From positions 1-44,504 of the forward strand of contig DQVI01000155.1 in assembly GCA_015661825.1 (NCBI GenBank): 44,504 nucleotides of DNA, in the 5' to 3' direction. Below are positions 8,307 to 17,371 of this stretch, piece by piece; position 1 is the first letter of the stretch; each line of letters begins with the position of its first letter. The notes beneath the pieces were generated by a model that was not told the origin of the DNA, did not search any database, and saw only the letters and a list, made by a program, of their open reading frames with translations. Made by a program: the position numbers and the translations under genes. This DNA comes from Novosphingobium capsulatum (GTDB lineage: Bacteria > Pseudomonadota > Alphaproteobacteria > Sphingomonadales > Sphingomonadaceae).

Positions 8307-10730
8307 ATGGCGCGCGGCACTGCAACAGCATCGAACAGGATAAAAAAAGTGGCGAACGGAGCGGCTGGCAGAGCAGTTGACGGAGTGAAAGGCGCAATGG
8401 GAGACACGAGCGAGGGCTGCATGACGGAAACCGGGGCCCCCGATGCCTTGAGCAATACACTCGGCAATGCACTCGGCAATGCACCGGGCGATACGCTGGC
8501 CGGGCCGCTGGCCGCCCCCGAAGCGCAAGCCGGGCCGGACGCCCACGCCGCCCTTCAGGCCGGCATATCCCGGCTGCACGACCCCAAGCTTCACGACATC
8601 GCCCCCGGCGCGCGCTATTTCAACCGCGAACTCAGCTGGCTGATGTTCAACCGCCGCGTTCTGGCCGAAGCGCAGAACACCAATTATCCGCTGCTCGAAC
8701 GGCTGCGCTTCCTCTCGATCTCGGGCAGCAATCTCGACGAATTCATGATGGTGCGCGTGGCGGGCCTTGCCGGGCAAGTCCGGCGCGGGATCGACGAGGT
8801 TTCCATCGACGGCCTCTCGCCCACCCAGCAGTTGCAGCAGATCCACGGGGCGATCGAGGATCTGGTTTCCGCGCAGCATGAAGTGCTGGGCGAACTCTCG
8901 TGCCTGCTCGAAAAGGCCGGCATCCGCCTGATCGGCGACCGCCCGCTCTCGCGCACGCACTCCGACTGGCTGACCCGCTATTTCCGCGAGCATGTCGTCC
9001 CCGTGCTCACCCCCCAGGCGATCGACCCGGCCCACCCGTTCCCGTTCATCGCCAACCAGGGCACCGGCATCCTCTTCTCGATGATCCGGCTGGCCGACAA
9101 CGAGCCGGTCACCGAGATGATCCTGATCCCCCCCGCCCTGCCCCGCTTCGTGCGGCTGCCGGGCGAGGAAGCCTGCTGGATCAGCATCGAGGAACTCGTG
9201 CGGCGCCATGCTCCGGAAGTCTTCCCCGGCTTCAGGGTGCTCGGCTCGGGCACGTTCCGCGTGCTGCGCGACAGCGACATGGAGATCGAGGAAGACGCCG
9301 AGGATCTCGTCCGCTACTTCCGCACGGCGATCCAGCGGCGGCGGCGCGGCAAGGTCATCATGTTGCAGTTGCAGGAAGATTCCGATCCTGCCGCAGAACA
9401 GTTGCTGCGCGAAAAGCTGCGGCTCGACTATGCGCTGGTGATCAAGTCGCACGGGCTGCTGGCGATGAACGGCCTCTCGCAGATCGTCGACATGGCCCGC
9501 CCCGACCTCAAGTTCGAGCCCTACAACCCGCGCTATCCCGAGCGCGTGCTCGAACATGACGGCGATTGCTTTGCCGCGATCCGCGAGAAGGATCTGGTCA
9601 TCCACCACCCGTTCGAAAGCTTCGACGTGGTGGTCGATTTCCTCCATCAGGCCGCCTCCGACCCCGACGTGGTAGCGATCAAGCAGACGCTCTATCGCGC
9701 GGGCAAGCAATCGGCGGTGATCGCGGCGTTGATCGCGGCGGCGGACGCGGGCAAGTCGGTGACGGCGGTGGTCGAACTCAAGGCCCGCTTCGACGAAGAA
9801 CAGAACCTCCACTGGGCCAGCCAGCTCGAACGCGCCGGGGTTCAGGTGATCTACGGCTTCCTCGACTGGAAGACCCACGCCAAAGTCTCGATGGTGGTCC
9901 GCCGCGAGGGCGATGGCTATCGCACTTATTGCCACTTTGGCACCGGCAACTATCATCCGGTGACCGCGCGCATCTATACCGACCTTTCGTTCTTCACCGC
10001 CGATCCGAAGGCCGGGCGCGATGTGGGCCAGCTGTTCAATTTCATCACCGGCTATGTCGAGCCCAAGAACACCGAGTTCCTGTCGATCTCGCCGATCGGG
10101 CTGCGCCGCACGCTCTATGACTGCATCGAGCGCGAGATCGGCTTTGCCCGCGCGGGCAAGCCCGCCGCGATCTGGGCCAAGCTCAATTCGCTGACCGACA
10201 GCCGGTTGATCGACCGGCTCTATGCCGCCGCACAGGAGGGCGTCGAGATCAGCCTCGTCGTGCGCGGCATCTGCTGCCTGAGGCCGGGCGTACCGGGCCT
10301 GTCGGAGAAGATCACGGTCAAGTCGGTGATCGGGCGTTTCCTCGAACACAGCCGCATCTGGGCCTTCGGCAATGGCGCCCACCTGCCCAACCGGCGCGCG
10401 CGGCTGTTCATCTCGTCGGCCGACGGGATGAGCCGCAATCTGGATCGCCGCGTCGAGGTGCTCGTGCCCATCCGCAACCGGACCGTCCACGACCAGATTC
10501 TCGATCAGGTCATGCTGGCCAACCTCATCGATACCGAGCAAAGCTGGACTTTGAGTGCCGATGGGGCCTATCAGCGCGTTTCCGCCACTTTGGGCGCGGA
10601 CGAGAAACCCTTCAACGTGCACCGTTATTTCATGACCAACCCTTCGCTTTCGGGCCGCGGCGCGGCTCTTACCACGGGCCGCAAGGTGCCCAAGCTGGCG
10701 CTGCGGCGCGGCGGCGCCACGGTCGCCTGA
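8307..10730 (+). CDS. ppk1: Polyphosphate kinase 1
   Basis: Reversibly transfers the gamma-phosphate of ATP to inorganic polyphosphate. From about residue 104 the protein follows PPK1 closely: YFNRELSWLMFNRRVL, SGSNLDEFMMVRVAGL, HHPFESFDVVVDFL, RFDEEQNLHWASQLERAGVQ, then catalytic His524 in KTHAKVS and a second conserved His681 in FLEHSRIWAFG. The 157-residue spacing equals that of the two active-site histidines of the E. coli enzyme (435 and 592). The roughly 100-residue N-terminal extension is low complexity and contains a 12-bp repeat, so the true start may be later (for example ATG 8421). The stop is 5 bases before the exopolyphosphatase start, indicating an operon. Confidence 0.96.
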   Translation: MARGTATASNRIKKVANGAAGRAVDGVKGAMGDTSEGCMTETGAPDALSNTLGNALGNAPGDTLAGPLAAPEAQAGPDAHAALQAGISRLHDPKLHDIAPGARYFNRELSWLMFNRRVLAEAQNTNYPLLERLRFLSISGSNLDEFMMVRVAGLAGQVRRGIDEVSIDGLSPTQQLQQIHGAIEDLVSAQHEVLGELSCLLEKAGIRLIGDRPLSRTHSDWLTRYFREHVVPVLTPQAIDPAHPFPFIANQGTGILFSMIRLADNEPVTEMILIPPALPRFVRLPGEEACWISIEELVRRHAPEVFPGFRVLGSGTFRVLRDSDMEIEEDAEDLVRYFRTAIQRRRRGKVIMLQLQEDSDPAAEQLLREKLRLDYALVIKSHGLLAMNGLSQIVDMARPDLKFEPYNPRYPERVLEHDGDCFAAIREKDLVIHHPFESFDVVVDFLHQAASDPDVVAIKQTLYRAGKQSAVIAALIAAADAGKSVTAVVELKARFDEEQNLHWASQLERAGVQVIYGFLDWKTHAKVSMVVRREGDGYRTYCHFGTGNYHPVTARIYTDLSFFTADPKAGRDVGQLFNFITGYVEPKNTEFLSISPIGLRRTLYDCIEREIGFARAGKPAAIWAKLNSLTDSRLIDRLYAAAQEGVEISLVVRGICCLRPGVPGLSEKITVKSVIGRFLEHSRIWAFGNGAHLPNRRARLFISSADGMSRNLDRRVEVLVPIRNRTVHDQILDQVMLANLIDTEQSWTLSADGAYQRVSATLGADEKPFNVHRYFMTNPSLSGRGAALTTGRKVPKLALRRGGATVA
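8451..8498. repeat. 12-bp tandem repeat in the ppk N-terminal region
   Basis: Four diverged units of GGCAATGCACTC encode (S/G)-N/D-(T/A)-L/P repeats in the poorly conserved N-terminal extension of PPK1. In-frame expansion would not disturb the catalytic core. Confidence 0.7.
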
Positions 10731-10735
10731 CCGGC

Positions 10736-12223
10736 ATGGTGCAAGCCCTGTCCCGTGTCGCCGGCACCCGTCCGCGCGCGATCGTCGATATCGGCTCGAA
10801 TACGGTCCGGCTGGTCATCTATGGCCAGCCGCTGCGCGCCCCCCAGGTGCTGCACAACGAGAAAGTCGCCGCGCGGCTGGGCAAAGGGGTGGCCGAAAGC
10901 GGCAATCTTTCCCCCAAGGCCATGGCCCTCGCGCTCGCCTCGCTCGCGCGGTTCCGTGCGATCCTCGACCTCAAGGGGGTTCAGGAAGTCGACGTGGTGG
11001 CAACCGCCGCCAGCCGCGATGCGCGCAATGGCCAGACCTTCCTGAATGCAATCCGCGACCTCGGCCTCGAACCCCGCCTGCTCAGCGGCGAGGAAGAGGC
11101 GATCACCAGCGCCCACGGCGTGCTCGGCGCCTTTCCCGATGCGCGCGGGGTTGTCGGCGATCTGGGCGGGGGCAGCCTCGAACTGATCGACGTGGCCGAC
11201 GGGCGCTGCACCCACGGGATCAGCATGCCGCTGGGCACGCTGCGCCTGCCCGCGCTGCGTGCGCAGGGCCAGCGCGAATTCACCCAGAAAGTGACCAAGG
11301 CGCTCAACCGGGCAGACTGGACGGCAACGCCGGGCCAGACCCTCTATCTCGTGGGCGGCTCGCTGCGCGCCTTTGCCCGCCACATGATCATCAAGACCGC
11401 CTGGCCGATCGACGACCCCCATGGCTATGTCGCCGATCCTGCCCTTGCGCTCAAGCTGGCCAAGGCCATGGCCCGCCGCAAGAGCGAGACGGTGATCCCC
11501 ATTCCGGGGGTTTCGGCGGGCCGTCTGGCCAGCCTGCCCGATACGGCCGCGCTGCTGGCGGCGCTGATCACCCGGCTCAAGCCCGACAGGCTGGTCTTTT
11601 CAGCCTGGGGCCTGCGCGAAGGACGCCTGTGGGCGAGCATGCCCGAAGAGGTCCAGGCCGAAGACCCGCTGGTGGCCGGCGCGCGTGTCTTCGCGCTCGA
11701 CCATGGCATCACCGCGCTGGCCTGCACGATGGTCAGCCAGTGGACCGCGGCGGTCGTCCCTGCCGAGGGCCGCGAGCGGCTGCGCATGGCCGCGACCATG
11801 CTGTGCCTGGCCTCGGCCACGGTCGAGCCCAACTTGCGCGGCGACCTGTCGCACGAATGGGGTCTGCGCAAGCGCTGGATCGGCGCAAACGCGCGCGACC
11901 GCGCGATGCTCGCCGCCGCGATGATCGCCAATGTCGGCAAGCCCGTGCTGCCCGCCGACCTTTCGATGCTGGCCAGCCCGGCCATGCTGCGCGAGGCACA
12001 AGCCTGGGGCCTGGCCACGCGCCTGTGCCGCCGCTTCACCGTCGGCGCGCGCGCCGCGCTCGACGGCAGTTCGCTCACCCGCCATGGCGATACACTCGTC
12101 CTGCGGGTCGATGAACCCCATGCGGTGCTCATCAACGACAGCGTGGGCCGCGATCTCAAGGCGCTGGCCCACCATCTGGGCCTCAAGCCCGAGATCAGGG
12201 AAGAGCGGTCGCCTCGATCCTGA
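10736..12223 (+). CDS. ppx: Exopolyphosphatase, Ppx/GppA family
   Basis: Hydrolyses terminal phosphates of polyphosphate, or the pppGpp 5'-phosphate. The 495-residue protein shows the ASKHA phosphate-binding motifs: IVDIGSNTVRLVIYG at the N terminus, TAASRDARNG, the glutamate-rich LLSGEEEAITSAHGVLG and the second phosphate loop GVVGDLGGGSLELIDV. The C-terminal part contains HD-like helical sequence seen in long Ppx proteins. It starts 5 bases after ppk, so the synthesising and degrading enzymes are translated from one message. Its last 29 bases overlap the end of the convergent LysR gene. Ppx versus GppA specificity cannot be decided here; the pairing with ppk favours Ppx. Confidence 0.93.
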   Translation: MVQALSRVAGTRPRAIVDIGSNTVRLVIYGQPLRAPQVLHNEKVAARLGKGVAESGNLSPKAMALALASLARFRAILDLKGVQEVDVVATAASRDARNGQTFLNAIRDLGLEPRLLSGEEEAITSAHGVLGAFPDARGVVGDLGGGSLELIDVADGRCTHGISMPLGTLRLPALRAQGQREFTQKVTKALNRADWTATPGQTLYLVGGSLRAFARHMIIKTAWPIDDPHGYVADPALALKLAKAMARRKSETVIPIPGVSAGRLASLPDTAALLAALITRLKPDRLVFSAWGLREGRLWASMPEEVQAEDPLVAGARVFALDHGITALACTMVSQWTAAVVPAEGRERLRMAATMLCLASATVEPNLRGDLSHEWGLRKRWIGANARDRAMLAAAMIANVGKPVLPADLSMLASPAMLREAQAWGLATRLCRRFTVGARAALDGSSLTRHGDTLVLRVDEPHAVLINDSVGRDLKALAHHLGLKPEIREERSPRS

Positions 12224-13091
12224 GCCCCTCGACCCGGCGGAACAGCTCAAGGATCAACGGGTCGCGCTCGGCGCTGCGGATCGCCGCCTCGAAGCGGATC
12301 TGCCGCTCGGGCGGGGGCAGGAGTTCGACCAGATCGCCGCGCGCCAATTCGGCGCGGATCATCGGGGCCGGCAGCAGCGCTGCCCCGCCCCCGTGCACGA
12401 CGATCTCGATCAGGGTGCGCACATTGTTGCAGGTGCGGACGACCCGGGCGGCAATGCCAAGCTGCGCGAGGCTTTCGTGCATGACCCCGTGGATCGGCGA
12501 ATTCTCGGGGATCGACCACAAGGGCAGCGCAGAAAAATCCACCGCCTTGCCCTGCACCCGCGCCGCCGTGTCGCGCCCGGCCACCCAGACCAGCGCGACA
12601 CTGCCAAGGCACACCGTGCGAATGCCCGGACTGGCCACGGGCCCGGCAAGGAACACCAGATCGCTCGTGCCTGCGAGCAGTTGCTGAAGCATCCGCGCGG
12701 TCAGGTCGATGGCGATTTCGAGGGTGACGCCGGGCAGGTCGCGCTCCAGCTCGCACACGAAAGGCGGCAGGCAACTGGCCGCGGCGATCTCGCCCGAGCC
12801 GATCCGCACGATCCCGGTCGCCCCGCCAAAGTCGCTGGCGCGAAACAGCGCGCTTTCGAAACCGGCCCAGAGCGGCTCGAAATCGGCGACAAGCGCCCGC
12901 CCGCGCGCGGTCAGCACCATGTTGCGCCCTTCGCGGCGGAACAGGGCCACGCCCAGTTGCTCCTCGATCTCGCGCACACGGGCCGAAATGGCAGGCTGGG
13001 TGGTGTTGAGCCGCTCGGCCGCCGCACGAAACGTGCCGAGGCGGGCAATCCACAGCAAGGTTTCCAGATGATAGATTGCCAAGCGTTTCAT
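12195..13091 (-). CDS. LysR-family transcriptional regulator
   Basis: A 298-residue LysR protein. The N-terminal winged helix-turn-helix reads LETLLWIARLGTFRAAAERL then NTTQPAISARVREIEEQLG, followed by the LFRREGR wing, and a periplasmic-binding-protein-like effector domain fills about residues 90-295. It is divergent from the CoA-transferase genes across 88 bases containing a textbook T-N11-A site, so it most likely controls scoAB, perhaps with its own repression. Its 3' end overlaps ppx tail-to-tail. The effector is probably an intermediate of the acid degraded by the CoA-transferase (3-oxoacid or 3-oxoadipate); this is inference. Confidence 0.93.
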   Translation of the reverse strand: MKRLAIYHLETLLWIARLGTFRAAAERLNTTQPAISARVREIEEQLGVALFRREGRNMVLTARGRALVADFEPLWAGFESALFRASDFGGATGIVRIGSGEIAAASCLPPFVCELERDLPGVTLEIAIDLTARMLQQLLAGTSDLVFLAGPVASPGIRTVCLGSVALVWVAGRDTAARVQGKAVDFSALPLWSIPENSPIHGVMHESLAQLGIAARVVRTCNNVRTLIEIVVHGGGAALLPAPMIRAELARGDLVELLPPPERQIRFEAAIRSAERDPLILELFRRVEGLRIEATALP

Positions 13092-13117
13092 CGCTCTTTC
13101 CTATCAGAAAAGATAAA

Positions 13118-13142
13118 GATGTATCGCTAGTTTCGATGCATC
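13118..13142. promoter_or_regulatory. LysR-type operator (T-N11-A dyad)
   Basis: GATGTATCG - 7 bases - CGATGCATC, matching at 8 of 9 arm positions, with core ATCG-N7-CGAT (13123-13137) giving the T-N11-A pattern of LysR recognition sites. It lies 27 bases upstream of the lysR start and about 38 upstream of scoA, right for control of both. Confidence 0.65.
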
Positions 13143-13179
13143 GTGTGGGGTAGGATGTGGCCCATAATGGGAGATGCCG

Positions 13180-13890
13180 ATGGCTAATAAAATATATGCA
13201 AATGCCGCCGCCGCGCTTGACGGGCTCTTGCGCGATGACCTGCTGATTGCCTGTGGCGGTTTTGGCCTCTGCGGTGTTCCCGAACGCCTGATCGATGCGG
13301 TGCGCGATGCGGGCGTCAAGGGCCTGACTTTTGCCAGCAACAATGCCGGAATCGACAACGAGGGGATCGGCAAGCTCCTGCGCACGCGGCAGGTGAGGAA
13401 GATGATCTCGTCCTACGTCGGCGAAAACAAGGAGTTCGAGCGCCAGTACCTGTCGGGCGAGCTTGAGGTCGAATTCTGCCCCCAGGGCACCCTGGCCGAG
13501 CGTATGCGGGCAGGCGGCGCGGGCATTCCGGGCTTCTACACCAAGACCGGGGTGGGCACGCTGGTCGCCGATGGCAAGGAAGTGAAGAATTTCGACGGGC
13601 AGGACTATATCCTCGAACGCGGGATCTTTGCCGACCTGAGCCTGGTCAAGGCATGGAAGGCCGACGAAAGCGGCAATGTCGTCTTCCGCAAGACGGCCCG
13701 CAATTTCAACGTCCCGGCGGCCACCTGCGGCAAGGTCTGCGTGGTCGAGGTCGAGGAAATCGTGCCGACCGGCAGCCTCGATCCCGATGCCATCCACCTG
13801 CCCGGCGTCTATGTCCAGCGCCTCGTCCTGGGCGCGCCCTATGACAAGAAGATCGAATTCCGCACCACCCGCGCACGGGAGACCGCATGA
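13180..13890 (+). CDS. scoA: 3-oxoacid CoA-transferase, subunit A
   Basis: Alpha subunit of a family I CoA-transferase (succinyl-CoA:3-ketoacid type), which moves CoA between succinyl-CoA and a 3-oxoacid such as acetoacetate. Visible signatures are the glycine-rich GGFGLCGVP near the N terminus, the [12 protein letters not shown] region, [20 protein letters not shown] and YTKTGVGT. The ATG at 13180 is chosen over 13174 because GGGAG (13169-13173) abuts the first ATG and is 6 bases from the second. The stop overlaps the start of subunit B by 4 bases, so the two are translationally coupled. PcaI/PcaJ-type (3-oxoadipate) specificity cannot be excluded; the divergent LysR gene would fit either use. 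Confidence 0.92.
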   Translation: MANKIYANAAAALDGLLRDDLLIACGGFGLCGVPERLIDAVRDAGVKGLTFASNNAGIDNEGIGKLLRTRQVRKMISSYVGENKEFERQYLSGELEVEFCPQGTLAERMRAGGAGIPGFYTKTGVGTLVADGKEVKNFDGQDYILERGIFADLSLVKAWKADESGNVVFRKTARNFNVPAATCGKVCVVEVEEIVPTGSLDPDAIHLPGVYVQRLVLGAPYDKKIEFRTTRARETA

Positions 13891-14528
13891 TGGCCTGGAC
13901 TCGTGATGAAATGGCCGCCCGCGCCGCGCGCGAACTCGAAGACGGCTTCTATGTGAACCTTGGCATCGGCATTCCGACGCTGGTGGCCAACCACATCCCC
14001 AAGGGGATCGAGGTGACGCTGCAATCGGAAAACGGGATGCTGGGCATCGGCCCCTTCCCCTATGACGACGAAGTCGATGCCGACCTCATCAACGCGGGCA
14101 AGCAGACCATCAGCGAACTGGCGCAGTCGGCCTATTTCGACAGCGCGCAGAGCTTCGCGATGATCCGGGGCGGGCATATCGACCTCACCGTGCTGGGCGC
14201 GATGGAAGTCTCGCAAGGGGGCGACATCGCCAACTGGATGGTGCCGGGCAAGATGATCAAGGGCATGGGCGGCGCGATGGACCTCGTCGCGGGCGTCAAG
14301 CGGATCATCGTCGTGATGGAGCATTGCGCCAAGGACGGCAGCGCCAAGTTCATCCCGGCCTGCACCCTCCCGCTGACCGGCCAGAACGTGGTCGACATGG
14401 TGATCACCGATCTGGCCGTGTTCCAGCGCGCCGATCATGCCAGCCCGTTCCGTCTGGTCGAACTGGCCCCCGGCGTGAGCGCGCAGGACGTGCGCGAGAG
14501 GACCACCGCGCACTACATCGAAGCATGA
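13887..14528 (+). CDS. scoB: 3-oxoacid CoA-transferase, subunit B
   Basis: Beta subunit carrying the catalytic glutamate: [14 protein letters not shown] contains the S-E-N-G motif, with Glu48 expected to form the enzyme-CoA thioester. The N-terminal [19 protein letters not shown] and the [19 protein letters not shown] segment are typical. The 213-residue length is normal. It overlaps scoA by ATGA, with GGGAG five bases before its start. A strong hairpin follows the gene. Confidence 0.94.
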   Translation: MMAWTRDEMAARAARELEDGFYVNLGIGIPTLVANHIPKGIEVTLQSENGMLGIGPFPYDDEVDADLINAGKQTISELAQSAYFDSAQSFAMIRGGHIDLTVLGAMEVSQGGDIANWMVPGKMIKGMGGAMDLVAGVKRIIVVMEHCAKDGSAKFIPACTLPLTGQNVVDMVITDLAVFQRADHASPFRLVELAPGVSAQDVRERTTAHYIEA

Positions 14529-14554
14529 TCGGGAAGCCTGATCGGAACGATGAA

Positions 14555-14580
14555 CGGAAGGGGCCGACAGGCCCCTTCCG
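14555..14580 (+). terminator. Hairpin after scoAB
   Basis: A perfect 11-bp stem (CGGAAGGGGCC, GACA loop, GGCCCCTTCCG) begins 27 bases after the scoB stop. No T-tract follows, so it may be a weak intrinsic terminator or a 3'-end stabiliser. Confidence 0.6.
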
Positions 14581-14680
14581 TCATGGGCCCGGCACACCAG
14601 ACCGGTTCACGCCCCGGATGAAATTTCGGTAATTCATGTTCGCGTCAGCCGCCCGGCTCTAGCCCGAAAGACGGGACCGC

Positions 14681-14983
14681 ATGACAAGACCGGGGAAATC
14701 GATGGCCGCCTTCTTCCGCAAATATCGCCCCAGCCGGGCCGCCCTGTGCATGGTCTGGTCGATCGGACTCTCGCTGCCCTTGTGGATCGGGGCGCTCGCG
14801 ATTGTCAAAGTGGTCCTCGTGCCCGAGGCTGATGCCCTGGCCACGCGCCTGATCGGTGTGAACGCAACGAAGCAGATCATGCCGCCGGGCGGCGTCTATG
14901 CCCGCTTCGACCCGCGCCCGGTCCTGCGCGAGGGCCGCTCGGAAGCCCACAAGGTCGCCGAAGAGCTGCTGCGGCACGGCTGA
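14681..14983 (+). CDS. Small predicted membrane protein
   Basis: An open frame of 100 codons that I do not recognise. After a basic start (FFRKYRPSRAAL) there is one long hydrophobic segment (MVWSIGLSLPLWIGALAIVK) at about residues 24-45, then a soluble tail ending in SEAHKVAEELLRHG. This looks like a single-span protein with the N terminus inside. GACGGGA precedes the ATG at 14681; ATG 14702 is also possible. It stands alone between the scoAB hairpin and the convergent FIST-MCP gene. The opposite-strand open frame over the same bases is Arg/His-rich and looks like a shadow. Confidence 0.5.
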   Translation: MTRPGKSMAAFFRKYRPSRAALCMVWSIGLSLPLWIGALAIVKVVLVPEADALATRLIGVNATKQIMPPGGVYARFDPRPVLREGRSEAHKVAEELLRHG

Positions 14984-15008
14984 CCGGAATACACTGGCCG
15001 GAATACGG

Positions 15009-15029
15009 GCAGGGCATGCACGGCCCTGC
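15009..15029. terminator. Hairpin between convergent genes
   Basis: A 7-bp stem (GCAGGGC / GCCCTGC) with a 7-base loop directly abuts the stop codon of the FIST-MCP gene and follows the small membrane protein gene. It lacks a T-tract. Confidence 0.4.
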
Positions 15030-17123
15030 TCAGTTCTGGCCTTCCACCCGCTTGAGACGCTCGATCTCGATCTCGACCTGGGTCATCATCGTGGTCTGCT
15101 GGCGCGACATCTGCTCGACCGAGCCGAGCAGGTCGCCGATGCGCGCGAACGAGGCAAACATCTTGCCCAGATTGCCCGCGATCACATCGAAGCCGCTGCG
15201 CGCATGGCCCAGCTTGGTCTCGCTCTCGGCGACATGTTCGCCCAGCCGGGTCATCGAGGCATCGACCTGCGAGAGCGAATCCCGGCTCTGGTCGAGGGTC
15301 GAGCCGGTCATCTTGGCCAGGCTGCGCACTTCGTTGGCGACAATGGCGAAGGCCCGCCCCGCCTCGCCCGCGCGCGCGGCCTCGATCCCCGCGTTGAGCG
15401 AGAGCAGGTTGGTCTGCATGTTGATCTTGTCGATCACCTCGACGATCTCGCGCAGGCGGGCCATGGCCTCGGCGACATGGCCGAACTCGGCGTCGAGCTG
15501 GCCGGTGCGATCATCGAGCGTCAGTTCGCCCAGCCGCGATTCCATGTCGTTGCGCATCACCTCGATGTTGCGGCGCACCTCGTCGGTGCCGCTGGCGACC
15601 TGATCGAGTTCCTGCGCAAGGCGCGCGGTCTTCATCACGAACTCGATCAGCCGACCCAGCAATTGCTGGCGCAGACCGTTGATCAGGCGCTGCTGGGCGA
15701 GCCGGGTCTCGACGAAATAGCGCGAGAAGTGCGCGTAATGGATCGGGAAATTGTCGATGAAGTCTTCCTCGAAGGGGGTGCCTTCGGGAACATGGAAGAA
15801 GGCCACGGCGGTCAGTGTCTGGTTGACGTTGATGCCCAGAAGCTCGCCGAAGGTGGAAAAACCGGCAACCGGAATGTCTCCCCACATGCCGTCGAGCGCG
15901 GACAGGTTTTCCCCGTTGCTCAGGCGGCGCAGGATGCAGTCGCTCAGAATCACCCCCATGGGCCGGGGTTTTCCCGCGAGGAAAGCGTCCATGTCCTGCC
16001 GGGTTTGCTGCGCAAAATCGGTTGCAGCAACAAGGTGGAGTTCGTCGCCCGGATTGATGTCACAATAGAAGCTGATGACCCCGGCGGCCACGTCGATCCC
16101 CGCGATCGAGCGGACGAAAAGTTCGTCGTTGACCCGCACCGCGAACGTGTAGCCTTTGAGCCGCTGTTCGAGTTCGTGCGGCAGGCACCCCATCATCGCG
16201 GACAGCGCATCGACAACCGGGGTGATCTCGACCGAGCCGGGCTCGACCACCGAGGTCACCTTGCGCGTTTCCGCCGAGGCTTCCATGACGACCACGCTGT
16301 GCCCGGTTTCAACGAAGTTCTGCGTCTTGAAGATGCCGAAGCGCACATCGGGGCGCATCTTGGCGAACACGATCACCGCATGGTTCTGGACGAAGCGTTC
16401 GCCGTCGAACAGCCAGGTCGCCTTGAAGTCGAGCTTGCCGCCCGCCGAGCCACCGATGAACACGCAAGGATACTTCCCCGAGCGGTAGACCGCTTCCATG
16501 AAGAAGTTTTCCGAGGCGGACAGGCCATCGATCAGGGTGATCGCGAGGGTATCGGTATGGCGCACCGGGAACGGCACGGGCAGGCGGTCGAGATTGGCGG
16601 CAATCTCGGCCACACGCTGGGCCTGGGTCTTGCGCGGGGCGCCCGCGCGGATGTCCTCGTTGGCCAGGGGCACGGACTGGATGCTGATCGCCTCGAAGAT
16701 GTCGGGGCCGAAAATCTGGACGACCACGCTGTCCCAGCTGCCATCGGCGGGGCAATAGAGCGGGCCTGATGCGCCATGGGGCCCATCGCCCCCGCACAAT
16801 TCGCCCGCCGTGCTCACCGCCACCACGCGCGCGGGCGCGCACAAGGGGCGCAGGCGCAGCACGACCGTCTCGAAATCGACGTGCGGCGAAATATAGGCGA
16901 GAACCAGCCCGGCGGCACGATTGCCGAAGCGGAAAGTCTCCTGACCAAGGCCGCGCAACGCGCCATCGCTGCGCACGACGCGCGTCGTCAGGCCCGCCGC
17001 ATCGGCCTCCACCGGCACTTCGGACGGCGGCGGCACGAGAGCCAGAGCGGGGTTGACACTCCCGTTGTCATGCCCTGCCGTTTCGCGTGAACGGCTTCCA
17101 AAGGCTCTCCGCAATCCAAACAT
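15030..17123 (-). CDS. Soluble FIST-domain methyl-accepting chemotaxis-like protein
   Basis: A 697-residue fusion of a FIST sensory module and an MCP signalling domain, with no signal peptide or membrane helix. FIST_N covers about residues 60-260 (for example [20 protein letters not shown]) and FIST_C about 265-420 ([20 protein letters not shown] lies at its end). The C-terminal coiled coil from about 470 has the MCP tip [20 protein letters not shown], then [12 protein letters not shown], the site that binds CheA/CheW. FIST domains are thought to sense small ligands, possibly amino acids. GGAG abuts the ATG at 17129, so the ATG at 17123, six bases further on, is the likely start. No che genes are nearby. 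It is divergent from a TonB receptor. Confidence 0.92.
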   Translation of the reverse strand: MFGLRRAFGSRSRETAGHDNGSVNPALALVPPPSEVPVEADAAGLTTRVVRSDGALRGLGQETFRFGNRAAGLVLAYISPHVDFETVVLRLRPLCAPARVVAVSTAGELCGGDGPHGASGPLYCPADGSWDSVVVQIFGPDIFEAISIQSVPLANEDIRAGAPRKTQAQRVAEIAANLDRLPVPFPVRHTDTLAITLIDGLSASENFFMEAVYRSGKYPCVFIGGSAGGKLDFKATWLFDGERFVQNHAVIVFAKMRPDVRFGIFKTQNFVETGHSVVVMEASAETRKVTSVVEPGSVEITPVVDALSAMMGCLPHELEQRLKGYTFAVRVNDELFVRSIAGIDVAAGVISFYCDINPGDELHLVAATDFAQQTRQDMDAFLAGKPRPMGVILSDCILRRLSNGENLSALDGMWGDIPVAGFSTFGELLGINVNQTLTAVAFFHVPEGTPFEEDFIDNFPIHYAHFSRYFVETRLAQQRLINGLRQQLLGRLIEFVMKTARLAQELDQVASGTDEVRRNIEVMRNDMESRLGELTLDDRTGQLDAEFGHVAEAMARLREIVEVIDKINMQTNLLSLNAGIEAARAGEAGRAFAIVANEVRSLAKMTGSTLDQSRDSLSQVDASMTRLGEHVAESETKLGHARSGFDVIAGNLGKMFASFARIGDLLGSVEQMSRQQTTMMTQVEIEIERLKRVEGQN

Positions 17124-17265
17124 GCACATCTCCGAGGGACATCGCAGACAGCGTTAATCCTGCCCTATCCAACAAACCGTGAGACGCCCCCTGTTGGAAC
17201 TGCGTAGCGTTGCGGAAAGAGGGCGCGCGCAAACATGCGCAGTTTGTGACCAAGCACCTGAATTT

Positions 17266-17294
17266 CAGTCACATTCACGACCACAAGCCGTCAC
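17266..17294 (+). promoter_or_regulatory. Possible PhoB-box-like direct repeats
   Basis: CAGTCAC (17266), ACGACCA (17277) and CCGTCAC (17288) recur every 11 bases with A+T-richer tails, the spacing of PhoB heptamers (consensus CTGTCAT). The middle unit matches poorly. The sites stand about 80-105 bases before the start of a TonB receptor that is coupled to a phosphodiesterase, where phosphate control would make sense. This is a suggestion only. Confidence 0.25.
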
Positions 17295-17371
17295 AAACCA
17301 TCCCTATCGGTCCGCGCCGACAGCAAATGTCATCGTTTGCATCGACCTGTGCATCAACAAGGACCGACACC

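Noticed and set aside
7917..10622. A 901-codon minus-strand open frame over ppk
   Set aside because: Antisense to a PPK1 with both catalytic histidines at the canonical spacing; composition is that of a shadow frame.
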